A stretch of 64,000 bases of DNA, taken from the NCBI RefSeq assembly GCF_002863225.1, contig NZ_PKEK01000026.1:62001-126000 (forward strand). Direction: 5' to 3'. Position numbers and translations under genes: made by a program. Shown here one piece after another: positions 25,523-35,557 of the stretch. Numbering within the stretch: position 1 is the first letter of the stretch; each line of letters starts with the position of its first letter. The stretch is from Mycobacterium sp. GTDB taxonomy: Bacteria > Actinomycetota > Actinomycetes > Mycobacteriales > Mycobacteriaceae. The notes under the pieces are model-generated. The model did no database searches. It was given only the letters and a program-made list of their open reading frames with translations, and had not been told where the DNA came from.

Positions 25523-27186
25523 GCCGGGGCGCCTCGGCCGATCCTGATTCCGACCGGCGCATAGCGGTCCGGATCGGCGACTTCCCAGTCCGAACGCCAA
25601 CTCGGCGGCGCATGGTTGAGCAATTCACCCGGCTCGAGCCATTCGTAAAGCTCGGCGTAGGAACGTTGTTCGGTAGGCGATGTCCTTTTTCGGAGCATCT
25701 GCGGGTTGAGCATCGACAGGTCCGAGACACCCATTGAAGCCATCATCCGCATTGCTGCCGCGACGGTTGCGCGTTGGTAGTTGTACACCCGCTCGCCCTT
25801 GTCGGCGACGTCGAGAGCGCGGGCCCGGCGCGGGTCCTGGGTGGCCACGCCGACCGGGCAGTGATTGGTATGGCAACGCTGGGATTGAATGCAGCCGGTC
25901 GCCATCATCATCGACCGCGCCGAGTTTGTGTAGTCGGCACCCTGGATCAGACGCTTGACGATGTCGTTGCCGGAGGCGACCTTGCCGCCGGCGCCGATCT
26001 TGATCCGGTCCCGTAAACCGGTGCCCGTCAACGCGTTGTGCACGATCATGAGTCCGTCGGTGAGCGGAAGTCCGATGTTGTCTTCGTATTCCAGCGGTGC
26101 GGCCGCGGTGCCACCCTCGGCACCGTCGACGACGATGAAGTCGGGCGTCACATTCTCGGCCAGCATGGCCTTGCAGGTCGCCAGCACGTCGATTCGCGAA
26201 CCGACACAGAGCTTGAAGCCCACCGGCTTTCCGTCGGCCAATTCGCGCAACCACGCGACGAACCGGATGAGTTCACGCGGTGTGGTGAATGCCGAATGCG
26301 CAGCGGGGCTGACACATTTCTCCCCGACCGGCACCCCCCGATAATCGGCGATCTCTTTGGTGACCTTGGCCGCCGGCAACACGCCACCGATGCCGGGCTT
26401 GGCACCCTGGCTCAGCTTGATCGAGATGCACTTGACCAAGGGATGAACGGCTTTGGCCGCAAACGTCTCTGGATCGAACCGCCCGTCTGCGGTGCGGGCG
26501 CCGAAGTAGCCCGAGCCAAGTTCCCAGATGACATCGGCGCCGCCCAGGTGGTACGGAGTCAGTCCGCCCTCGCCGGTGTCGTGGGCGAATCGCCCCTTGC
26601 GGGCACCGTCGTTCAAGGCGCGCAATGCATTGGCCGACAACGCGCCGAAACTCATTGCGGAGACATTCATCAGCGCCATGTCGTAGGGCTGCGTGCAATC
26701 CGGTCCGCCGACCCGAACCCGGAACGGCTCCGCGGGTGGCTCCAATGGCCGCGCCGAATGCACCAGGTACTCATAGCCGATTTGATCGATGTCACGCTCG
26801 GTACCGAAAGCGAGTTCGGCGGCGGTGCCTTTCGAACGTTCGTAGATCAGCGACCGGACGTCGCGGTCGAACGGGCGGCCGTCGAAGTTACGTTCGATGA
26901 AGTACTGCTGCAACTCCGGACGCAACGCCTCCAGCAGAAACCGCATGTGTCCGAGGATCGGGTAATTACGCAACAGGGAATGCCGGCGCTGAACGAGATC
27001 GTAGATCCCGAGTGCAGCGAGGATCCCGATCAGCGCTGCCGGAATCCACCAGATCCACGTCGTCGCGATCGCCCAAACCGCCGACGCCGTCGCGAGGACG
27101 GCCAGCACCCCGACAATGGCAAACCGGATCAACGCTGCCCGCCTCTCGCGAATCCCTTTTCCCGCCGAGCGTAGCGGTAGCGACAA
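25519..27186 (-). CDS. Membrane-anchored FMN-binding glutamate-synthase-family protein
   Basis: A 555-residue protein with two N-terminal hydrophobic segments (about residues 19-41 and 43-63) followed by the FMN/Fe-S domain of glutamate synthase large subunit. Seen: MSFGALSANALRALNDGA, KLSQGAKPGIGGVLP, VDGAEGGTAAAP, and the cysteine cluster GCIQSQRCHTNHCPVG for a 3Fe-4S centre. It lacks the glutaminase domain, so ordinary glutamate synthesis from glutamine is unlikely; electron donor and substrate are unknown. TTG 27186 is the longest in-frame start after the upstream stop and gives a full first helix, but is not strongly supported. It shares its stop CTAG with the convergent unknown gene. 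Confidence 0.85.
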   Translation of the reverse strand: MSLPLRSAGKGIRERRAALIRFAIVGVLAVLATASAVWAIATTWIWWIPAALIGILAALGIYDLVQRRHSLLRNYPILGHMRFLLEALRPELQQYFIERNFDGRPFDRDVRSLIYERSKGTAAELAFGTERDIDQIGYEYLVHSARPLEPPAEPFRVRVGGPDCTQPYDMALMNVSAMSFGALSANALRALNDGARKGRFAHDTGEGGLTPYHLGGADVIWELGSGYFGARTADGRFDPETFAAKAVHPLVKCISIKLSQGAKPGIGGVLPAAKVTKEIADYRGVPVGEKCVSPAAHSAFTTPRELIRFVAWLRELADGKPVGFKLCVGSRIDVLATCKAMLAENVTPDFIVVDGAEGGTAAAPLEYEDNIGLPLTDGLMIVHNALTGTGLRDRIKIGAGGKVASGNDIVKRLIQGADYTNSARSMMMATGCIQSQRCHTNHCPVGVATQDPRRARALDVADKGERVYNYQRATVAAAMRMMASMGVSDLSMLNPQMLRKRTSPTEQRSYAELYEWLEPGELLNHAPPSWRSDWEVADPDRYAPVGIRIGRGAPA

Positions 27187-27196
27187 ACCTCGGACG

Positions 27197-27550
27197 TCAG
27201 TAGTTCACGCGAAAGCCACCGATCAGCGTGACGGTGTTGCCATCCGGATCAAGCAGCGTCGACAGGCGCACACCCTTGTTGGCCTCGACAATCTCACCGG
27301 GCCGCAAGCCGCGCTGCCGCAACTGCGCGATGTGCTCCTCCAGGTCCGGCACGGCAAAGTTCACGAACGACGAACCGGCACAATCCTGATTGGCGAACAC
27401 CTGGACCCATCCGCCCGGCACGACCTGCCACTCCACCACCGTGGGCATCGGGTTGTTGTCGGGCGCGCGTCCGAACAGCGATTCGTACCAACTCCGACTG
27501 GCGTCCAGGTCGCTGACCGGCACCGCCGATAACACATGCTCGATTGCCAC
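27197..27550 (-). CDS. VOC-superfamily (glyoxalase-like) protein
   Basis: A 117-residue single vicinal-oxygen-chelate domain: SAVPVSDLDASRSWYESLFGR at the N-terminus, NFAVPDLEEHIAQLRQRG in the middle and LLDPDGNTVTLIG at the end. The family covers glyoxalases, dioxygenases and antibiotic-binding proteins. Of the usual metal ligands, His5 is present, but the final Glu position reads Thr/Leu, so metal-dependent catalysis is doubtful. GTG 27550 has a GAGGAAAG ribosome site. It lies 10 bases upstream of the FMN-binding gene on the same strand, suggesting a two-gene operon. Confidence 0.83.
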   Translation of the reverse strand: MAIEHVLSAVPVSDLDASRSWYESLFGRAPDNNPMPTVVEWQVVPGGWVQVFANQDCAGSSFVNFAVPDLEEHIAQLRQRGLRPGEIVEANKGVRLSTLLDPDGNTVTLIGGFRVNY

Positions 27551-27681
27551 GTCTTTCCTCTCGATCGGTCTCCCAGGACAGACCCGTCGCGCGGCCCGGA
27601 CTCATCGCGATGCCGGGGCGGAATCGAAATTAATTCAGCACCAACATGTCTCACGTTGCCAGGAACTCACTGCGAAACAAA

Positions 27682-27706
27682 GTTTGGGAAACTCCTGATG
27701 GGGCAT
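27682..27706 (+). promoter_or_regulatory. SigF-like promoter upstream of the epimerase/SDR pair
   Basis: GTTT at 27682-27685, a 15-base spacer and GGGCAT at 27701-27706 differ by one base from the mycobacterial SigF pattern GTTT-N15-17-GGGTAT. A start at about 27713 gives a short leader before ATG 27736. It supports that start over upstream in-frame Met codons. Confidence 0.45.
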
Positions 27707-27735
27707 CCGCTGTGCATGATGTTGCGGCTTTATTG

Positions 27736-29148
27736 ATGACCACTGCCCCCCAGAAGATCGTCATCACAGGAGCATCTGGCAACGTCGGGACCGGCGTGTT
27801 ACGGGCGCTCACCAAAGCGCTGCCCGGAACCGGATTAGTCGGCATCTGCCGTCGACCACCTGCTGCTCGCGCGGCGCATGACCCGGTGACCTGGCACGCT
27901 GTCGACCTGTCCGCATGCAGCGCGGCCGACGACCTTGCCCCCGCGATGCAAGGCGCCGACGTCGTCATCCACCTGGCGCTGGCGCTGCGGCCACCAGACG
28001 ACGAAGAATATCTTTCTCGGGTCAACGTGGCTGGAACGGATGCGGTGCTCACAGCGATGGCCACCGCCGGCGTCCGACAGCTGATCTATGCGTCCAGCCT
28101 CGGTGTATATGCCCCGGGCGCAACGGATCCGGTCACTGAAGACTGGCCTTGCACCGGTCAGCCCACCTCGTCCTACAGCCGCGACAAAGTCGCCGCCGAG
28201 AAACTGGTGGACGAATTCGCGCAATCGCATCCTGAGGTCGCGGTAGCGCGGTTCCGCCCCACACTGGTGGTGCAGCGCGAGTCGGCGTGGGAGGTTCAGA
28301 CGCTGTACCTGGGCCCCTTCGTGCCGCGCGCTCTATTTGGTCTCCTGCGCCGCCGGGGCCTGCCCGTCGTGCCGTTGCCGGCCGGCATCGCCTTGCAATT
28401 CGTCCACGCCGACGACGTCGGCGAGGCGGTGGTGCGCATGGTGCAGACGCGGGCGACCGGTGCTTTCAACCTGGCCGCGGACATCTTGGATGCGCGCGCG
28501 TTGGCCGGTCTGATCGGTGGCCGCCCGATCGCGGTGAACCCGCGACTCGTCCGCGGGGTCGTCACCGCCCTGCACGCGATCCATGCCGTCGCCGTCACAC
28601 CCGGCTGGTACGACGTTGCAATGAATTCCCCGACCATGGACATCTCCTGCGCGCGAGACGAATTGGGTTGGTCACCGACTCGATCTTCAACGGTGAACGC
28701 ACGGGAATTGATCGACGGCTTGGCCGACGGTGCGGTTGGCTCCAGCCCCGCAATGGGAGCCATCGAGGACGACCGGTCGGGCTTTCGCCGGACGTCAGAC
28801 CAGATCCACGACAGCAGCCTGCTGCTCTGGACCACTGCGGCAGTGCTGCGGGCCGCGGGGGTCGGCCGGGCGGGACTGACGGATGCCGCTTTCATTGCCG
28901 CCAACGTGGTCGGTGGCACTCCGGCCGCACTGGAGCGGTTGCTGGCACGACGACGTGACCCGGTCGCCCTTCTTGCGCCGGTCGCGGTGGTCGCCTCGAT
29001 CGCGACGACGATCCGCGGCGGATGGTCGTCAGTTGCCTCCGTCGCCGTCCTCAACCTCTTCGCCGAGTCTGAACGGAGGAGGGCCAAAAGACCTACTGAG
29101 CAACACAATTCGCGTGGCTCTGGCCACGTTCAATTAGAAAGCAACTGA
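27736..29148 (+). CDS. NAD-dependent epimerase-type protein with C-terminal extension
   Basis: A 470-residue protein. The first 310 or so residues are an extended SDR with TGASGNVG as the nucleotide motif, DVVIHLALAL, a serine in IYASSLGVY and a SYSRDK catalytic pair. The last 130 residues are an added region with helices rich in Ala/Val (WTTAAVLRAAGVG, LLAPVAVVASIATTI) that may contact the membrane. ATG 27736 is preferred to an in-frame ATG at 27646 because the SigF-like promoter lies between them. Its stop overlaps the next gene (TGATG). The substrate is unknown. Confidence 0.78.
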   Translation: MTTAPQKIVITGASGNVGTGVLRALTKALPGTGLVGICRRPPAARAAHDPVTWHAVDLSACSAADDLAPAMQGADVVIHLALALRPPDDEEYLSRVNVAGTDAVLTAMATAGVRQLIYASSLGVYAPGATDPVTEDWPCTGQPTSSYSRDKVAAEKLVDEFAQSHPEVAVARFRPTLVVQRESAWEVQTLYLGPFVPRALFGLLRRRGLPVVPLPAGIALQFVHADDVGEAVVRMVQTRATGAFNLAADILDARALAGLIGGRPIAVNPRLVRGVVTALHAIHAVAVTPGWYDVAMNSPTMDISCARDELGWSPTRSSTVNARELIDGLADGAVGSSPAMGAIEDDRSGFRRTSDQIHDSSLLLWTTAAVLRAAGVGRAGLTDAAFIAANVVGGTPAALERLLARRRDPVALLAPVAVVASIATTIRGGWSSVASVAVLNLFAESERRRAKRPTEQHNSRGSGHVQLESN

Positions 29149-30038
29149 TGATGGATACCGAACTCCGCACCGAGCAAACCACTCAGGTGGTCGTAGTGAC
29201 CGGAGCCTCGAGCGGGATCGGCAAAGAGACCGCACTGCTGTTCGCCGGCCGCCACGCCCGGCTCTGCCTCGGTTCACGATCCGAATCCGCTCTCGATCTG
29301 GTGGCCGAGGAATGTCTGGCGGCGGGTGCCGCCGACGTCGTCGTCGTGTCCATCGACATTGCCGAAGTAGACCAGGTCCAGAAACTGTTCGACATGGCAC
29401 TAGAGCAATTCGGTCGAATAGACGTCGTCGCTCAGTGCGCGGCTCTGACCGTCTTCGGACGCTTCGAAGATCTGCCGGTTGAGGTTTTCGACACCGTGGT
29501 GCGAACCAATCTCATTGGCGCGGTGAACGTCGCGAGGTCCGCGCTGGCGCACTTCCACGAGCGCGAGCAGGGTCACCTGGTGCTGCTCGGATCTTTACTG
29601 GGACAGGCCGCGATGCCCTACCAATCGGCTTACGTGGTCAGCAAGTTCGGAGTGCACGGCCTGGTCCGCGCGTTGCGCCAGGAGAACAGTCACCTACCGG
29701 GCATCAAGGTCCATGGGGTGTATCCCGGTCCGGTGGACACCGCGATGTCCAGCAACGCCGGCAACTACTTCGGCCATCCTGCGCACGTCCCGCCCACCGC
29801 CGTGGGACCGATCACGGTAGCCTCCGCGATCGTCCGCGCGACGACCCGCGGGCGTTCGACGGAGCGGCACGTCGGATGGCTCAACCGTCCAATGGTGGTG
29901 GCGTATCGTCTTTTTCCGTCACTCTTCGACGCTTTCGCCGGCCAGTTGACGCGCGCGGTCCAATTCAGCGGAGAAGTCACCGGCATCGCCGAGGGCAATG
30001 TCTCGATATCGGCAGCCGGCCCACCGCCACCCCAGTAG
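29148..30038 (+). CDS. Classical short-chain dehydrogenase
   Basis: A 296-residue SDR with TGASSGIG (residues 19-26 approximately), a CAA in place of the usual NNAG, a serine in LLGSLLGQ and the YVVSK catalytic pair, followed by VYPGPVDTAMS. The C-terminus is about 50 residues longer than minimal SDRs, with a semi-hydrophobic FPSLFDAFAGQL segment and a proline tail. It overlaps the epimerase stop by one base and so is probably made from the same transcript under the SigF-like promoter. Converges on hsaB. Stress- or envelope-related modification is plausible but not shown. Confidence 0.8.
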   Translation: MMDTELRTEQTTQVVVVTGASSGIGKETALLFAGRHARLCLGSRSESALDLVAEECLAAGAADVVVVSIDIAEVDQVQKLFDMALEQFGRIDVVAQCAALTVFGRFEDLPVEVFDTVVRTNLIGAVNVARSALAHFHEREQGHLVLLGSLLGQAAMPYQSAYVVSKFGVHGLVRALRQENSHLPGIKVHGVYPGPVDTAMSSNAGNYFGHPAHVPPTAVGPITVASAIVRATTRGRSTERHVGWLNRPMVVAYRLFPSLFDAFAGQLTRAVQFSGEVTGIAEGNVSISAAGPPPPQ

Positions 30039-30071
30039 ACCTGCATCACCTGCCCGGATCGGCTCGGCGGG

Positions 30072-30634
30072 CTACAGCCAGGTGTCCTGGGTTGTCGTCG
30101 TCAGGAAGGCTTCCAAATCGTCACGCCACTGCGCCGGCCTGGTCTTGTCCGGCTCGATGCCGGTGTAATCGCCGCGATAGAACAGTAGCGGTCGCGGCTT
30201 GATCTGCGGCGGCTCGGACAGCGAGTTCACCGCGCCGAACACCACAAAATGGTCGCCGCCGTCGTGTACCGAGGCGACTGTGCAGTCGATGTAGGCCAGC
30301 GATCCGTCGATGATCGGAGAGCCGAGTTCCGATGCATGCCAGTCGATTCCAGCGAACTTGTCCGGCTCCCTGGATCCGAAACGTGCCGAGACGTGCTGCT
30401 GGCTCTCGGTCAGCACGTTGACGCAGAATTTCCCGCTGGCCTCGATGGCCTGCCAGGACCGCGACACTTTGGTCGGACAGAACAGCACCAGCGGCGGATC
30501 CAGCGACAGCGCCGCAAAGGACTGGCAGGCAAAACCCACCGGGACGTCGTCGTGAATAGTGGTGATGATCGTTATGCCGGTGCAGAATTGACCCAGCACA
30601 CTGCGGAATGCGCGGGCGTCGATCTGCCCGGACA

Positions 30635-30635
<1 letters not shown>
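30072..30635 (-). CDS. hsaB: Flavin reductase component HsaB of 3-HSA hydroxylase
   Basis: A 187-residue flavin reductase of the HpaC/NmoB type. It supplies reduced flavin to HsaA for hydroxylation of 3-HSA. Typical segments: FRSVLGQFCTGITIIT, GFACQSFAALSLDPPLVLFCP, ASGKFCVNVL, and FGAVNSLSEPPQIKPRPLLFYRGDY. Orthologue of Rv3567c. ATG 30635 overlaps the hsaC stop by one base (TAATG), so it is the last gene of the leftward hsaA-hsaD-hsaC-hsaB operon. In M. tuberculosis nat follows; here the next gene is a convergent SDR. Confidence 0.95.
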
Positions 30636-32404
<1,769 letters not shown>

Positions 32405-32457
32405 TCAGCGCCACTCCTCCTCATCGCTGCGCTCTGCATCGTCGTTGGCGGCATACC

Positions 32458-33642
32458 TCAGACCATGGTGTCGCCGGGCGGCAACCCGAACTCGTGGTTA
32501 CCGAAGATCTGGTAAGCACGCTCAGGGTCGTTGGCCGCATGCACCCGGCCGGCGTGGGCGTCACGCCAGAACCGTTGCACCGGAGCATCGCTGGCCAACG
32601 CGGTCGCGCCGGATGCCTCGAACAGCCGATCAACCGAGGCGATCGAACGGCCGGTGGCACGTACCTGGTCGCGACGGGCGCGGGCCCGCAGTTCGAACGG
32701 AATCTCCTTGCCCGCCGACAGCAGCGCGTACTCGTCGCTGACATTGCCGATCAGCTGTCGCCACGCGGCGTCGATGTCGCTGGCCGCCTCGGCGACGCGA
32801 ACCTTGGCGAACGGGTCGTCCTTGGCCTTCTCGCCGGCGAACGCCGCACGCACCCGCTTGCCCTGGTGCTCCACGTGCGCTTCGTAGGCGCCGTAGGCCA
32901 TGCCGACAATCGGCGCCGAGATGGTCGTGGGATGCATTGTGCCCCAAGGCATCTTGTACACCGCGGCGGTGTTGTTCTCGTACCCGCCGGCGGTGCCGTC
33001 GTTCATCTGCTTGTAGGACAGGAACCGATGCCGCGGCACGAAGACGTCCTTGACGACCACGGTGTTGCTGCCAGTTCCCTTCAGTCCCACCACATGCCAG
33101 ACGTCGTCGATACGGTAGTCGCTGCGCGGGATCAGGAAGCTGCCGAAGTCGACCGGCCGCCCGTCTTTGATAACGGGGCCGCCGAGAAATGCCCACGTGG
33201 CGTGGTCACAACCCGACGACCACTGCCAGGCGCCGCTGACCAGATAACCGCCGTCGACAACGGTGCCGGCGCCCATCGGTGCGTAGGAAGACGAGACGCG
33301 CACGTTCGCGTCGTCACCCCACACCTCGTCCTGCGCCTGCTGATCGAACAGTGCCAAGTGCCAGTTGTGCACGCCGATGATCGAGCTGACCCAGCCCGTC
33401 GACCCACACGCGCTGGCAATCCGGCGAACCGATTCGTAGAACACCGCGGGGTCGGTTTGCAGCCCGCCCCACTGTTCGGGTTGCAGCAGCTTGAAGAAGC
33501 CGATCTCCTGGAGTTCGCTCACCGTGGCGTCCGGTAAACGGCGCAGGTCCTCAGTCTCCTGGGCGCGCTGACGCAGCTTGGGCAATAGGTCGTCGATGCC
33601 GTCTAGGACCGACTGGGCGTCACGTTGTTGAATGGACGTCAC
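32458..33642 (-). CDS. hsaA: 3-HSA hydroxylase oxygenase component HsaA
   Basis: A 394-residue flavin-dependent monooxygenase with an acyl-CoA-dehydrogenase-like fold, which hydroxylates 3-HSA to 3,4-DHSA using flavin from HsaB. Conserved blocks GFFKLLQPEQWGGLQ, SSGCDHATWAFLGGPV, VGLKGTGSNTVVVKDVFVP and the terminal FGNHEFGLPPGDTMV match Rv3570c over its whole length. GTG 33642 gives the orthologue start (VTSIQQRDA) and has GGAGGAAG directly upstream. The open frame extends into kshB on the other strand and is rejected there. A KstR box lies 37-50 bases upstream; first gene of the operon. Confidence 0.97.
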   Translation of the reverse strand: MTSIQQRDAQSVLDGIDDLLPKLRQRAQETEDLRRLPDATVSELQEIGFFKLLQPEQWGGLQTDPAVFYESVRRIASACGSTGWVSSIIGVHNWHLALFDQQAQDEVWGDDANVRVSSSYAPMGAGTVVDGGYLVSGAWQWSSGCDHATWAFLGGPVIKDGRPVDFGSFLIPRSDYRIDDVWHVVGLKGTGSNTVVVKDVFVPRHRFLSYKQMNDGTAGGYENNTAAVYKMPWGTMHPTTISAPIVGMAYGAYEAHVEHQGKRVRAAFAGEKAKDDPFAKVRVAEAASDIDAAWRQLIGNVSDEYALLSAGKEIPFELRARARRDQVRATGRSIASVDRLFEASGATALASDAPVQRFWRDAHAGRVHAANDPERAYQIFGNHEFGLPPGDTMV

Positions 33643-33678
33643 GGCTTCCTCCAAAAGGTGGCTTACGTAGACAAAGAC

Positions 33679-33692
33679 TAGAACACGTTCCG
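33679..33692. promoter_or_regulatory. KstR operator of the hsaADCB operon
   Basis: TAGAACACGTTCCG matches TnnAACnnGTTnnA at 9 of the 10 defined or flanking key positions, missing only the final A. On the minus strand a TAGTCT -10 element (33680-33675) overlaps it, about 33 bases before the hsaA GTG. Confidence 0.8.
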
Positions 33693-33746
33693 ATTTGTGT
33701 CGAGCAGCGTGTTGCTGCGGCTGGTAGCGATACCTAACCGAGTTTC

Positions 33747-33760
33747 TGTAACCTGTTCTA
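33747..33760. promoter_or_regulatory. KstR operator of kshB
   Basis: TGTAACCTGTTCTA fits the KstR consensus exactly. A plus-strand TAGTTA -10 (33759-33764) overlaps its end, giving a roughly 16-base leader before the kshB GTG. Two separate boxes therefore control the two divergent promoters. Confidence 0.85.
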
Positions 33761-33786
33761 GTTATGACGGACGGAAAGGCGGGGTC

Positions 33787-34866
33787 GTGACGGGCACAGT
33801 TCCCGACGAACCACTTGGCAGCCACGTTCTGGAGCTGGAGATCGCCGACGTCGTCGTCGAAACAGACGACGCGCGGTCGCTGGTCTTCAGGGTTCCCGAC
33901 GGTTCCCAGGTGCCGGCCGAGCGGCTGCGCTACGCCCCGGGTCAGTTCCTGACTCTGCGGATCCCCAGTGACCGCACCGGCTCGGTCGCCCGCTGCTATT
34001 CGCTGTGCAGTTCGCCGTTCTCCGACGATGCGCCGACCGTCACCGTCAAGCGCGACAAGGACGGCTACGCGTCGAACTGGCTGTGCGATAACGCCCACGC
34101 CGGGATGCGCATCCACGTGCTGGCCCCGTCGGGGACGTTCGTGCCGAAGACGCTCGATAACGACTTCGTCCTGCTGGCCGCCGGCAGTGGGATCACGCCG
34201 ATCATGTCCATCTGCAAGTCCGCGCTGTCCGAGGGCGGCGGGCAGGTGACGGTGATCTACGCCAACCGCGACGAGCGGTCGGTGATCTTCGGTGAAGCGC
34301 TGCGCGAGCTGGCCGCCAAGTACCCGGACCGGCTGACGGTCGTGCACTGGCTGGAGTCGCTGCAGGGGCTGCCGTCGGCGAATGCGCTGGCACAGCTGGC
34401 CGCGCCGTTCACCGATCGGCAGGCGTTCGTCTGCGGGCCCGGGCCGTTCATGGCAGCTGTCCGCGAGGCGTTCGAGAGCTTGAAAGTGCCTGCGGCACAA
34501 GTGCATTTCGAGGTTTTCAAATCGCTGGAGAGTGACCCTTTCGCGGCCGTGACGATCGACCACGGCGACGATGACGACGACGCCGCGGGCCCGGCCAGCG
34601 CAGTGGTCGAGCTCGACGGCGAGACGCACACCGTGTCGTGGCCGCGCAAAGCCAAGCTGCTCGACGTGCTGCTCGACGCCGGCCTCGATGCGCCGTTCTC
34701 CTGCCGCGAGGGGCACTGTGGCGCCTGCGCCACCACCTTGCGCAGCGGCAAGGTGCACATGGAGGTCAACGACGTGCTCGAACAGCAGGATCTCGACGAC
34801 GGATTGATCCTGGCGTGCCAGGCACACCCTGAGACCGATTCGGTCGAAGTCACTTACGACGAATAG
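33787..34866 (+). CDS. kshB: 3-Ketosteroid 9-alpha-hydroxylase reductase KshB
   Basis: A 359-residue class IA reductase that passes electrons from NADH to the KshA oxygenase for 9-alpha-hydroxylation, opening ring B. Domain order: FAD-binding barrel (RCYSLCSSP), NAD-binding domain (LLAAGSGITPIMS, FVCGPGPFM), an acidic linker (HGDDDDD), then a plant-type 2Fe-2S domain with cysteines in CREGHCGACATTL and ACQAH. Orthologue of Rv3571. GTG 33787 follows GGAAAGGCGGGG and gives the family length. The kshA gene is not in the window. Confidence 0.95.
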   Translation: MTGTVPDEPLGSHVLELEIADVVVETDDARSLVFRVPDGSQVPAERLRYAPGQFLTLRIPSDRTGSVARCYSLCSSPFSDDAPTVTVKRDKDGYASNWLCDNAHAGMRIHVLAPSGTFVPKTLDNDFVLLAAGSGITPIMSICKSALSEGGGQVTVIYANRDERSVIFGEALRELAAKYPDRLTVVHWLESLQGLPSANALAQLAAPFTDRQAFVCGPGPFMAAVREAFESLKVPAAQVHFEVFKSLESDPFAAVTIDHGDDDDDAAGPASAVVELDGETHTVSWPRKAKLLDVLLDAGLDAPFSCREGHCGACATTLRSGKVHMEVNDVLEQQDLDDGLILACQAHPETDSVEVTYDE

Positions 34867-34914
34867 CCAGGGCGTAGGTTCTGCTCAGGCGTAGCGAGAC
34901 GGAGGACGAGACAG

Positions 34915-35448
34915 ATGATGCGGCTGGTCACGGCACTGGCAGGCGTTGGTCTGATGTTCGCGTTGACCCCGCCCGCGATCGCCCCGGCAGCGGCCAACAC
35001 CGCCACCTCGCTGATCCCGCTCAACGACGGCAGCCAGCTGGAAACCCGCGCCACACTCGATTGCCACGCCGCGAACGGCACGTGTGACTTCACCGTCGGC
35101 GCCGGCCGCAGAACAGGCGACGCCCTCGACGGCTTCCCCCACGACCTCTGGTCGCGACAGAGCACCGACATCCGCTCGATGGACCGCACGCTGTACCTCG
35201 ACGTGCACGCCAACGCGCAGTACGACCGGGTGTTCAAAGAGGGCGGGAACGACAACGTCACCACGATCTACATGGGCGAGGGGCCGTTGGAGAAGTATCA
35301 GACCACCGGCCGGATCGATGCGACCGACTGGCACACCGGCCAACCGCGCACCGACAAGCCGGTCATCATGTGCACGCACATCCAGGTGGTCTACGGCGGG
35401 AACAACATCACCTCGCCGAGCACCTGCGCGCAGGCCGCCTTTTCCTGA
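34915..35448 (+). CDS. Secreted protein of unknown function, Rv3572-like
   Basis: A 177-residue exported protein with a signal peptide (about residues 1-27, ending APAAAN), followed by a beta-rich region with two early cysteines (LDCHAANGTCDF) and two late ones. No catalytic motif is apparent. It occupies the place of Rv3572 between kshB and fadE34 and has similar length. Tandem ATG codons at 34915 and 34918 follow an AGGAGGA-like site (GGAGGACGAG); either could be used. KstR control is not evident from a box, but read-through from kshB (48-base gap) is possible. Confidence 0.78.
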   Translation: MMRLVTALAGVGLMFALTPPAIAPAAANTATSLIPLNDGSQLETRATLDCHAANGTCDFTVGAGRRTGDALDGFPHDLWSRQSTDIRSMDRTLYLDVHANAQYDRVFKEGGNDNVTTIYMGEGPLEKYQTTGRIDATDWHTGQPRTDKPVIMCTHIQVVYGGNNITSPSTCAQAAFS

Positions 35449-35557
35449 CTTCGGCCTGCTCGTACCTGCTGCCGCGAAACAGCGCACAGGGTCGTTGAAT
35501 TCGCGATTTCACAACCCTGGCTTCTGTCGCGCCGCCAGACCTCAGAGCGGCCAGGCC

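Noticed and set aside
27675..27685. AAAC-AAA-GTTT inverted repeat as an operator
   Set aside because: Arms are only 4 bases and the right arm coincides with the SigF-like -35; chance is sufficient explanation.
33736..33746. A third KstR-like box (AAC-CGA-GTT) near kshB
   Set aside because: The half-sites are spaced by three bases instead of two, unlike the consensus.
33643..34827. Upstream extension of the hsaA frame to 789 codons through kshB
   Set aside because: Runs antisense to kshB; the GTG at 33642 with GGAGGAAG gives the exact orthologous HsaA start.
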